The notes under the pieces: generated by a model
The model's input: only the letters and a program-made list of their open reading frames with translations
Databases searched by the model: none
Told to the model about the DNA's origin: nothing
Virus record (IMG/VR): IMGVR_UViG_3300007519_000018
Location: 1-64,000 of that record
DNA: 64,000 bases
Strand: one strand, 5' to 3'
From: a virus
Position numbers and translations under genes: made by a program
Part shown: positions 34,101 to 41,452 of the stretch, piece after piece
Numbering within the stretch: position 1 is the first letter of the stretch
Layout: each line of letters starts with the position of its first letter

Positions 34101-36106
34101 GACTTTCCGGCACGCTTCTTCATGGCTTCGACTTGTGAAGAAACGATCTCTTTAGCTTCGTCAAGCTCGTCCTTGATTTCGGCGAAATCCATTTTTTCAA
34201 GACGATTCTTATATGTGTTTTTACGCATAGACCGAAGACCTTCATCTCCGGTTCCAGTGTTTGCGGATGGCGCCTGCGGAAGGTTCGGTAACTTTGGTGT
34301 TGACGGCGTGGCTGGGCGCTCAAAGGGCGAGCCCTCCTGAACCAAGCCATCGTTGTCGCCGTCTATTGCGTTTGGATCGAACCGTTGCGTTACGGCCCGC
34401 AGGGACCTAAGTGCTTTTTTTGAACCACCCCCAAAGATGTTCTTGCTGGCATTATAGATTGCCTGCATGAACTCTTCGGTTGTCCCTGAGAGCACTTTGA
34501 TTCCGTGCTCGGTCACCTCGACTTCGGTTTTGTGATACTCGAAGATTGGATCGAGGGCTTCTTTGACCCTGAAAACCTGCGAGGGGTCGCACTCAATGAT
34601 GACGTTTTGCTGTTCCTCATTGAAACCCGACATTTCTGACATGTATTCGAGTGACTTCTCGTCGTCGTCGTGATGCTTCTCTCGCTGACGGAAAATGTCG
34701 GCCATCGTCGGCTCGGGCGTTTCCTGAGCGTAAGCCCTACTCGTGGAATGATTCGGCTTTGTCCGCATAGAGATCGCTGGCATCCGGGGAGGGACAACGG
34801 CACTCATGGGCTGGAAGGTCATCTGAGGAACGACCCTTTCCGGCTTTCCGAACATGTACTGCTGCGTTTCCCGGTCCCAATGATACGGAAGGCGGTAGTA
34901 CTTCTTCATTCCTTCTTTCATCTTCGCAAAGACGACGAGGTTCCCGGTTGCGGTCATCAATTGGATTGGAGCCTGAACCCGTGAAGCGATCTCTATTTCA
35001 AGAGAATTTCGCTTTTCTGGGCTAAGAGGCTGAGCCGCTCCGTCGGAGAAGATGTCACGATTCGGTTCCGGCTTCCTTGCCGAAATCATCTGCATCATCA
35101 TGTGATTCTTCTCGGAGACATCCGTGATCTCGTCATCAAAATCGATTTCGTCGCCCCAGACGCTCTTCACTTGCTCAAGTACGTGATCGAGAGCAATTTC
35201 CTCAAACTCTTCCTCGAAAAATGATTCGTAATCAGAGAAATCGAACTCTTGTTTCCATTCAGCATCTTTTTTCTTTGAGCTTTCGTAGCGCTCAAGGAGT
35301 CGGCGACCCTTTGCGGCAAGTTTTGCGGCATCGCTACGGTCCTGAGGGGATGGTTCTCCCCATGCTGCAGCAGAAAGCGCTAGTCGGGTCGGCTTGCCGT
35401 CCGGTTTCTTCATTGGGCCCGAAGGATTCGTGAAGAATCGCGTCAAGAAAGAGCCCTTCCTGCACATCTTCTGCGGCGTGTTTGCGGCTCCGCGAACTCC
35501 CGGCTTCAGGTTTGCGCCATCCGTCTGAGCGAAGTGACTGCGCCCCTCGGCGGTCAGACCACCCTCAGGGTCTTTGAGTTTGGCTTGCTTGATTGAGATC
35601 GTTCCAGTCAACTGGTTCGCTCCGTGGAGAACCGGGCTGACCTCGTAAAGTTCGACTTCCTTTAGGACGTTCGCCTGCTTTGAAGGGTCGAAAACTGCGT
35701 CGAGCGTTTTGTATCCAATTGACCATTCCTGCTCAAGGCCGAAGAATTGGACATTGGAAAACGCCTCGCGACCTTTTTCTGAGTTCAGGTTGAACTGAAC
35801 CTTCGCGTACAGTCCGCCAATTCCTGCCCTTTTCATCTTTTCTGGGAGACGAGGGTCGGAGGCTGGAACCTCATAAATCTCAAGGATTTTCCCGATTGGG
35901 TCGTTCCAGTTGTGTCCCCATACGACGCGCGGCTTCCTGCGCTTCAGGCTTCCGTCGAACACTCCGGGTGCGCAAATATCACCGACGGAGTCCTTGTTGC
36001 CGATTCCGGCGACGAAACACTCCACGATGCCCTTGGCATCATTTACGGAAACTTGACCGGCGGGTGCCGCTTTGAACTCGATATCATCGAATTGTGAATC
36101 AGGCAT
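31175..36106 (-). CDS. prohead protease (HK97 S78-like) with giant modular C-terminal extension
   Basis: A 1643-residue protein, started at ATG 36106 with AAAGGGAGAG at proper distance. Residues 1-175 are a herpesvirus/HK97-type serine protease: VVWGHNWNDPIG with His65, EWSIGYKT with Ser129, and ELYEVSPVLHGAN. Typical prohead proteases have 200-250 residues, so about 1,450 are extra. These include LNPNAIDGDNDG-type module FDPNAIDGDNDGLVQEG plus FERP (about 575-600) and five G-[LM]-R-S boxes (GLRSMRK, GMRSRKN, GLRSSKR, GMRSMRN, GLRSEKK). The protease cleaves capsid and scaffold proteins inside the prohead. The extension could be an internal scaffold or cargo released by self-cleavage. This is inference. 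Confidence 0.85.
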   Translation of the reverse strand: MPDSQFDDIEFKAAPAGQVSVNDAKGIVECFVAGIGNKDSVGDICAPGVFDGSLKRRKPRVVWGHNWNDPIGKILEIYEVPASDPRLPEKMKRAGIGGLYAKVQFNLNSEKGREAFSNVQFFGLEQEWSIGYKTLDAVFDPSKQANVLKEVELYEVSPVLHGANQLTGTISIKQAKLKDPEGGLTAEGRSHFAQTDGANLKPGVRGAANTPQKMCRKGSFLTRFFTNPSGPMKKPDGKPTRLALSAAAWGEPSPQDRSDAAKLAAKGRRLLERYESSKKKDAEWKQEFDFSDYESFFEEEFEEIALDHVLEQVKSVWGDEIDFDDEITDVSEKNHMMMQMISARKPEPNRDIFSDGAAQPLSPEKRNSLEIEIASRVQAPIQLMTATGNLVVFAKMKEGMKKYYRLPYHWDRETQQYMFGKPERVVPQMTFQPMSAVVPPRMPAISMRTKPNHSTSRAYAQETPEPTMADIFRQREKHHDDDEKSLEYMSEMSGFNEEQQNVIIECDPSQVFRVKEALDPIFEYHKTEVEVTEHGIKVLSGTTEEFMQAIYNASKNIFGGGSKKALRSLRAVTQRFDPNAIDGDNDGLVQEGSPFERPATPSTPKLPNLPQAPSANTGTGDEGLRSMRKNTYKNRLEKMDFAEIKDELDEAKEIVSSQVEAMKKRAGKSYDDLWAMSILETEQGRSNTELATAILANRLGGADKFTPEDAQRLSDNYESWFLDDLSELGESEDRISSISNHVDDLADYAEQVEEKLSDLNKDESDMRDQLRSATRSLSMNKYELDEIRNSSNPEAAAEKWLKDNFDADVIEEGDYAYYMDQTLEAINDLDDNRVERSILEEDISWINERIPSADEAREFVQQPTLTGAANNSPYSTRDKSKKLRDGVNEAAEWFTRKNRGRGMRSRKNSDQIELAAPARDRISYAETLQDFVDNASLDRPVADTLRSLASQIDPKTGPSIIDRSNLQIAIDTLNSRIGDDDSGSILELSDFLSRMKGGARNGKWVDGNLDPDRQKMNSMGPRSNSRIPENGVSLKLNADERGDIRRSLEREQKNAQGITAFSELDKWLQGNSEKMPQDLAQRIQSGFNEYAKRNESSEVPAPMRAAKDIIDFAALSPNGTYESPNLKKGGGFAGKRPTPPGMTKRNMSSLLEWGQSESEPPIRDRFAGLEVDDISPKGWSILDGAQSARGSGLRSSKRPGPEERSSAVAETANRPGRPMGTRIANSQNVGKKWEEIKPEGWDELPPDQQFDELYAFYSPKKSGMKEVDFRRLSTEIGKKIEEQERREERQSRRRQITQELANTPPAPSPSAPPEQPTGDAVPEEQSPEISPAQWTEQRKRDLSKVDKRVSGNQTRLADAVADGDASEDHQEVWDALSDLTNEGDEVTMTMLESMQATLDEYMEQFQGRELTAKESASMQAARSLNTVIGEMVDGYQRNGAIEQGDSAAALRVGGIDEDDIPNTGTGAARFLSEAGMRSMRNYKPSESVQEYANSRSVGGLRSEKKGRTQIIEEATFFKKIEDSLDKEIREARSSSDRQTSDALRLLQGIMGRQDSGKLGDRRTNVGTVTVTQDEVDQIMDALMVVVDRQMETGGSRVDIFTRLLDIFAEAAMGTFITGTTEEITSRTQERTNSQGRTVSIPNN

Positions 36107-36171
36107 GGTTTCTCTCCCTTTGATCATTATCAATGATAAACGACTGGAGAGTAGGCTGATGCAACTACGGC

Positions 36172-36177
36172 ATTGTA
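36172..36177 (-). promoter_or_regulatory. candidate -10 element (TACAAT) upstream of the protease
   Basis: Minus-strand TACAAT in the 98-base gap between portal stop and protease start, about 65 bases before the ATG. A small inverted repeat CTGTTT/AAACAG lies just upstream (36184-36199). No clear -35. Confidence 0.35.
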
Positions 36178-36204
36178 ATTATTCTGTTTACGGAAACAGG
36201 GGTG

Positions 36205-38202
36205 CTATTTACGTAAACGCCATGCCCGTCGTGCCTCGGCTTCAGCGACCTTGGAAGGAGAATTAGCCAGAAGATTTACAAAATGGCTAGTGACGGATGC
36301 TTTTACAACCGTATTCCTGATCTCGGGAGAAGAAATTCCGTACGAGGAACGAATTTCCATTGTCAATTCTTCTCGCGACTGATCGACGATTGACCTGATT
36401 CGACCAAGAGCGGCATTCGCTGCCACGACCATTTCTTCGCTGAAGTTGACAGACTTGCCTTCCATATTTTCCTTCATGATCGCCATAAGTACAGGACGAA
36501 TGTCTTCGTCATATTGCTTGTACCAAACATCTGCTGGCATGAACATGTCGACATCGAGAGTTCCTTCGAGCAACGCCTTCCTGCACTTCGACCCGGAAGC
36601 CTTCTCGATGACCACCCTTTGCTGACGCTCCATCAACCGCTCAATGCTTCGTTCAAGAATCTGAGTCCAACGCTCAAGCCCTTGTTCTTCCGCGACCTTG
36701 ATTTCAATATTTTTGAATGCCGGGTCCGCCAATTGACCGTCCGGCTGTGCGGCAACAGCCGCTTGAGGTGACCCCTGCTCCGACGCCATTGATCCCTGCA
36801 TCGTATTTGGATCCAATGGCGGCTGGTTCTGTGCAGCGACTTCACCCACCCCGCCCATCTCTGGGTCGCCGGACTGTTCTCCGCCCGGGTCGGCACCCGG
36901 AGGCATCCCGGGAACTCCCGGCTGAGGCCCGCCCATCTGCATCTCTGGCTTGGGCATTTCCTTTTCGGTATTGGCAACTGGCGTCAAGTTGGGGTTCATG
37001 AGCAGCGAGTCAGCAAGATCAGACTTGACCTTCTTCTTCCCTGTTGCCGTGCGGTATTCGTTGGGGCTAATGAGGCCCTGCTGGAGTTCCTGAAGCAAAT
37101 ACTGCTCTCGCTCCTGCTTGTAGATCACGAGGATCGGCACTTCACTGGTGTCGAAATCGATGTAATGCTCATCGTCGAGTTCATCCAGCGACCGGGCAAG
37201 CGGCTCCAAGTGCGGCATCATGGTTTCGATCCAGAAGACGCGGATTTCCTCTGCGGCATTCGAGAAAGTCCTGCCAGAAGCATTACCGATAACGGACTCC
37301 GGCACGCCGAAGGAGGCAAGGATCTCCTCCTTGGTTATTTGGCGCATCTGGATATAGGAAGCATCACGAGGGTTCGAAGATGTGTCCACGTAATCGACGC
37401 CATCTTCGGACGCGATTACCGTGGTTCCACCAACGCGACCAAGGTTTCCGCGGAAGCGGTTCGCAAGTTCTGCCTTGTCGTCCTCGTCAATGTCCCCCTT
37501 GAGGACCAGCAGGCCACCCGGACGTCCATCGTTGAGCAGGTAGTTCCGGTTGTAAAGTTTCGCCAAGTTCTCAATCTCGATAGCAACACCAGCGGATTCC
37601 ATCGGAGTCAAGGAAAGGTATGGGTCAAGTGGGTGCGGTTTCCTGACCCAAATAACTTCACTAGGGGGAAGTATGATCTTGTCACCGCTTGGCATCGAAA
37701 CCTCGTACCCGGAGACGAATGTCTTCGGGTCGGGGATGGGTGCCGTGTGCTGTGGCGGCAGGAGGTTGATGCCAATAATTCGCCCATCACGACCGCGAAC
37801 TTTTTCGATAAAGGCCCCACGGCTACTCATCAGCAATTGCGACGACAAGCGGTAACGGAAAGCGAACGAATTTTCACCAATATTGCTCTTGACGTTCAGT
37901 AAATCAAGGACCGAGGAGTTTTTCGCCTTAGATTTGGTGACGATTTCGCCTTCGGGGTCATTGTTTTTACGTAGCACTACCGGCAGCCGGGCTTGGTTTC
38001 CGGCGATCGCATCAATACACCGAGACACCCATACGACTTTCGCCATACCTTCTCGGTACGCCCGCTCGATGTCCCACGAATCTCGATACGCCCTGCCTGC
38101 AAAGTTGACGTTATTGGCGACAGGTGCCCCCACGCCAACTTTGGCAGCCTTGCTCGCCGAGTTTCCACCAAGCGACTTATTCTCCGTTGAGTTCCATGCC
38201 AT
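36205..38202 (-). CDS. portal protein, HK97/phage lambda-type family
   Basis: A 665-residue protein. The first 400 residues match HK97-type portals: WVSRCIDAIAGNQARLPVVL, SSRGAFIEKV, LLPPQHTAPIPDP, NGRPGG-like NDGRPGGLLVLKG, and IASFGVPESVIG-type EEILASFGVPESVIGNASG. A Pro/Gly/Gln-rich linker (about 430-520) leads to a C-terminal helical domain of about 150 residues, longer than in small phages. The portal forms the dodecameric DNA gate at one head vertex and binds the terminase, which is encoded divergently at 38484. It follows a small membrane-protein gene by two bases. Confidence 0.93.
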   Translation of the reverse strand: MAWNSTENKSLGGNSASKAAKVGVGAPVANNVNFAGRAYRDSWDIERAYREGMAKVVWVSRCIDAIAGNQARLPVVLRKNNDPEGEIVTKSKAKNSSVLDLLNVKSNIGENSFAFRYRLSSQLLMSSRGAFIEKVRGRDGRIIGINLLPPQHTAPIPDPKTFVSGYEVSMPSGDKIILPPSEVIWVRKPHPLDPYLSLTPMESAGVAIEIENLAKLYNRNYLLNDGRPGGLLVLKGDIDEDDKAELANRFRGNLGRVGGTTVIASEDGVDYVDTSSNPRDASYIQMRQITKEEILASFGVPESVIGNASGRTFSNAAEEIRVFWIETMMPHLEPLARSLDELDDEHYIDFDTSEVPILVIYKQEREQYLLQELQQGLISPNEYRTATGKKKVKSDLADSLLMNPNLTPVANTEKEMPKPEMQMGGPQPGVPGMPPGADPGGEQSGDPEMGGVGEVAAQNQPPLDPNTMQGSMASEQGSPQAAVAAQPDGQLADPAFKNIEIKVAEEQGLERWTQILERSIERLMERQQRVVIEKASGSKCRKALLEGTLDVDMFMPADVWYKQYDEDIRPVLMAIMKENMEGKSVNFSEEMVVAANAALGRIRSIVDQSREELTMEIRSSYGISSPEIRNTVVKASVTSHFVNLLANSPSKVAEAEARRAWRLRK

Positions 38203-38204
38203 AC

Positions 38205-38423
38205 TTACTCAAGTCCTAGTAACAGGCCAAATGCGCCGCTCGCAACTCCAGCGACAACAAGCCCCCATCCCGTAGAAATGGAGATGGCGACACCTGCGCT
38301 GGTAAGCACTATAAATGATAGCATCAAGAGGTTGGCGGCATTCTTTCTAGTGAATAATCTTCGAAAAAAAATTGCCAGCCGCATTCTAATTATCGCGACC
38401 TTCTTCGGTCCTTCTTTAGGCAT
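38205..38423 (-). CDS. small membrane protein
   Basis: A 72-residue protein with a basic N-terminus (MPKEGPKKVAIIRMRLAIFFRRLFTRK) and two hydrophobic stretches: LLMLSFIVLTSAGVAI (about 32-48) and GLVVAGVASGAFGLLLGL (about 54-71). The hairpin membrane topology would allow a holin role, but position at the start of the head operon and lack of a nearby endolysin make this uncertain. Confidence 0.6.
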   Translation of the reverse strand: MPKEGPKKVAIIRMRLAIFFRRLFTRKNAANLLMLSFIVLTSAGVAISISTGWGLVVAGVASGAFGLLLGLE

Positions 38424-38447
38424 GGGTCACAACTTAGCGCATCTTCC

Positions 38448-38453
38448 TACAGT
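38448..38453 (+). promoter_or_regulatory. candidate -10 element (TACAGT) for the terminase operon
   Basis: TACAGT lies 31 bases before the terminase ATG in the 60-base gap between divergent operons; a ribosome site GAGGTAAG follows. It resembles the TACAAT hexamers of other gaps. The -35 is not obvious. Confidence 0.35.
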
Positions 38454-38483
38454 ATGGTAGGAACAACCACGAAGAGGTAAGCA

Positions 38484-40916
38484 ATGGCCGAACCAGACTG
38501 GGGCAAGGTTCTGGAATACCTAGAACCCAAGAAGCCCCAATACTGCCCAGAAGAAGCATCGTTGACACAGAAGGTGTTCCTGCGGACATACGCCCTTGAG
38601 GCGTTTTTTGGCGGAGCAGCTGGTGGTGGGAAAGCTGTTTCGGTAGACACACCCATACCCACACCCGAAGGTTTCAAACCAATCAAGGACATCCACCCCG
38701 GCGACGAAATCTTTGGCCTAGACGGTAAACCATACTACGTCCTAGCCGAGTCTGAGATACACAAGAAGCCGACGTACCGTCTAACCTTTGACGACGGGTC
38801 CAGTGTCGCCGCCGCTGACGACCATGAATGGCTCACATACGACGCCAAAGACATGGAAAGGCTCACCAAAGGAACCGACGAATACAGAGCTACCCGTAGA
38901 GCTACAAGAGAATCACGGGCCACTATGTCCCAAGGCCCCCGTAAATCGCTAGCCGTAGCCGAACGAAACAGGGTGGAATCCGCTAAGAATATCAAACCGC
39001 AACCTACCGGCAGCATCCGTACCACACAAGAAATTGTGGACACGCTCACGGTCCGCGGCGGGCGAGCTAACCACGCTATCCCTGTAGCCGCAGCTATCCA
39101 AACCCCACACGTAGACCTACCCATCGACCCCTACACGCTAGGGGCGTGGCTTGGAGACGGCTACTCTTCTGCTGGATCGATATGTGGCGAAGACCCTGAA
39201 ATATGGGATGAGTGCCCATACGCAATCAAGTCTGTACGCCACCCCATTACAGACAACGCCAACTATGCCATAGTCCTGTTTGACGGCTTAAGAACACTTC
39301 TACGAACTAATAACCTCCTCAACAACAAGCATATTCCTCACGCTTACCTGTGGGCCTCTGAAGAACAACGTGTCGCAATACTCCAAGGCCTCATGGACAC
39401 TGACGGAAACGTGAATGGAGCTAGCGTCGAATTCGTAAACACAAACAAAAACTTGGTAGAAGGCGTGGCGCATCTTGCACGCTCACTCGGAATGAAAGTT
39501 AATGTTCGAGAAGGACAGTCCACCCTTTACGGTATTGTAAAGGGACTCAAATGGACGGTAAAGTTTGCTGCCAACAGGACTGTGTTCAAACTGGCACGAA
39601 AGGCCAACACGCAGAAAATTGCTGCACGCCGCACAAACAGGTTCCGCTACATCAAGGGTGTCGAACTTCTTGGGGACACCAACGTCAAATGTATCAAAGT
39701 TTCGTCCCCCGACAACCTGTTCCTATGCGACGAGCACTTTATCCCAACACACAATTCGTCGGCCCTTCTGATGGCTGCCCTTCAGTACGTCGACGTTCCG
39801 GGCTACAGCGCGATTCTCTTCCGTCGAACGTACGCCGACCTCGCTCTCCCCGGAGCCATCATGGACCGTTTTCAGTCGTGGCTCGCGAATGAAGAGGATG
39901 TCAGGTGGAACGCCAACAATTACACGGCGACCTTTCCTAGTGGTGCCCGCATCACCTTCGGCTATCTAAACAATGTGAACGATTATTTACGCTATAAGGG
40001 ATCAGAGTTTCAGTTTATTGGGGTGGACGAGGTGACGGAAATCAGGGAATCTGATTACCGGTACCTATTCTCTCGCCTCCGTCGCCCGGCGAGCGGCCCG
40101 CTGGCAAAGGTTCCGCTGAGGATGAGGGCGGCATCAAACCCTGCTCCCAACTGGGTCCGTCAACGGTTCATCGTTGAGGGAATGGCAGCTGGGAGAATTT
40201 TTGTCCCATCGAAACTTACCGACAACCCGGGAATTGACGCAGAGTCGTACCGTCAGTCACTGAGTGAGCTTGATCCCGTCGAGCGACGTCGGCTAGAAGA
40301 GGGCGATTGGTGGTCGACGACCCTTGGCTCGCTGTTCGAGAGGGAGAGTATCGTCCTGCTGGACCCTCACGAAGTGCCAGAAATTACGTCGGCGGCAAGG
40401 GCTGTTCGTTTTTGGGACTTGGCGGCATCGGAGCCATCTCCCTCTTATCCTGATCCGGACTGGACGGTCGGAACCTTGATGCTTTTCGATAAAGGGATCG
40501 CCCATATTTTGGATGTCCAGAGGGCGAGGGTGAAGGGCGAGAAGGTCGAGCAGCTGATCGCCCAGACCGCATACGAGGATGGTCACGCCGTTGCGATCAG
40601 GATGGAGCAGGAGCCGGGTTCGGCGGGCAAGGCGCTGGTGGATCAGTACGCCCGATATGTGCTTTCCGGTTTCGACTTTGGGGGGATTCGCTCGACGGGA
40701 GATAAATTGACTCGCGCTCGTCCGTTTGCTGCCGCGGTTGCAAATGGGAACGTGCGCTGTGTAAGATCAGTGTGGCTGACGGATTGGCTTGACGAATTGT
40801 CATCCTTTCCTGAAGCCGCGAACCACGACGACCAAGTCGACTCCGCTGTCGGCGCTTTTACATTTTTAACCGGATTGGGTTTGCCTCAGCGGAAAAGAAT
40901 CGCTATAGTCGTCTAG
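38484..40916 (+). CDS. terL: terminase large subunit interrupted by an intein
   Basis: An 810-residue precursor; removal of the 374-residue intein leaves a 436-residue terminase. The N-extein begins MAEPDWGKVL and ends FFGGAAGGGK, the first part of Walker A; the C-extein continues SSALLMAALQ, restoring GGAAGGGKS. Walker B is FQFIGVDEVTE. The nuclease domain has VRFWDLAAS (first catalytic Asp) and NHDDQVDSAVGAF (last acidic residues). The enzyme packages DNA into the head through the portal using ATP, then cuts it. No small terminase gene was recognised nearby. The gene reads away from the head operon. Confidence 0.95.
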   Translation: MAEPDWGKVLEYLEPKKPQYCPEEASLTQKVFLRTYALEAFFGGAAGGGKAVSVDTPIPTPEGFKPIKDIHPGDEIFGLDGKPYYVLAESEIHKKPTYRLTFDDGSSVAAADDHEWLTYDAKDMERLTKGTDEYRATRRATRESRATMSQGPRKSLAVAERNRVESAKNIKPQPTGSIRTTQEIVDTLTVRGGRANHAIPVAAAIQTPHVDLPIDPYTLGAWLGDGYSSAGSICGEDPEIWDECPYAIKSVRHPITDNANYAIVLFDGLRTLLRTNNLLNNKHIPHAYLWASEEQRVAILQGLMDTDGNVNGASVEFVNTNKNLVEGVAHLARSLGMKVNVREGQSTLYGIVKGLKWTVKFAANRTVFKLARKANTQKIAARRTNRFRYIKGVELLGDTNVKCIKVSSPDNLFLCDEHFIPTHNSSALLMAALQYVDVPGYSAILFRRTYADLALPGAIMDRFQSWLANEEDVRWNANNYTATFPSGARITFGYLNNVNDYLRYKGSEFQFIGVDEVTEIRESDYRYLFSRLRRPASGPLAKVPLRMRAASNPAPNWVRQRFIVEGMAAGRIFVPSKLTDNPGIDAESYRQSLSELDPVERRRLEEGDWWSTTLGSLFERESIVLLDPHEVPEITSAARAVRFWDLAASEPSPSYPDPDWTVGTLMLFDKGIAHILDVQRARVKGEKVEQLIAQTAYEDGHAVAIRMEQEPGSAGKALVDQYARYVLSGFDFGGIRSTGDKLTRARPFAAAVANGNVRCVRSVWLTDWLDELSSFPEAANHDDQVDSAVGAFTFLTGLGLPQRKRIAIVV
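38634..39755 (+). mobile_element. class 3-type intein with LAGLIDADG endonuclease
   Basis: Residues 51-424 of the precursor. It starts with Ala (AVSVDTPIPTPEG), not Cys or Ser, and ends IPTHN before Ser425. The residues that mark class 3 inteins are present: Trp116 after the block B His (DDHEW), Cys403 in block F (VKCIKV) and Thr422 in block G (PTHN). A LAGLIDADG homing endonuclease is inserted: LGAWLGDGY (219-227) and LQGLMDTDGNV (300-310). The insertion point is the ATP-binding P-loop, a favoured site for inteins. Codon use in the intein is richer in C-ending codons than the exteins, consistent with later acquisition. Confidence 0.9.
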
Positions 40917-40951
40917 TAATCCACCCACTCCAACTACTACCGGAGACATAA

Positions 40952-41452
40952 ATGACTACTAACCCGATTGAGGACGTGAAGACTCTTCGTCGCCTCATCA
41001 TGACACTTGACAAAATCGTCACCGATTACATCGAGGGAGATCCGGACCCAGCCGAAGCAGCCGGTCTGTTCCTTGAAATGAACCTCGCAAAGCTCGACGT
41101 TTCATACCTGTATTCGTCCGTCGAGGGTCGATTGATCTCTCTCTTGAAGGACGACATCATGACGTTGCGTGACGGAGCCATAATCGAGCGCAGGACCGCT
41201 TCGTCTCGAACCAAATGGCAGCACAAAGAGATTGCGTCAGCCGTAGTTGACCGCATCATCCGCTCGTCCGTCGACGTCGATACCGGTGAAGTGATGCTCG
41301 CTCCGACGGATATCGCCATGAAAATTCTGGACTATGTCCAGCCTTCGTACTGGCGTGCAAAAAAACTCGGAGAAATTGGGATCAACCCAGACATGTACTG
41401 CGAGTCCGAACACAAAACCAACATCGTCGTTCGAAAGGGGAACGCAGAATGA
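40952..41452 (+). CDS. conserved-looking protein of unknown function
   Basis: A 166-residue protein with MTLDKIVTDYIEGDPDP, then LFLEMNLAKLDVSYLYSSVEGRLISLL, mostly helical. It ends by ATGA overlap with the Rad52-like gene and so is probably co-translated with the recombination block. CGGAGAC serves as ribosome site. I do not recognise the family; a role in DNA recombination or replication is suggested only by position. Confidence 0.7.
   Translation: MTTNPIEDVKTLRRLIMTLDKIVTDYIEGDPDPAEAAGLFLEMNLAKLDVSYLYSSVEGRLISLLKDDIMTLRDGAIIERRTASSRTKWQHKEIASAVVDRIIRSSVDVDTGEVMLAPTDIAMKILDYVQPSYWRAKKLGEIGINPDMYCESEHKTNIVVRKGNAE

Noticed and set aside
36184-36199. CTGTTT/AAACAG hairpin as a terminator after the portal gene
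   Set aside because: Only 6 AT-rich pairs and no T run; operon continuation is more likely.
38205-38423. Calling the small membrane protein a holin
   Set aside because: Topology fits but there is no endolysin neighbour and the place is the head operon, so only membrane protein is supported.
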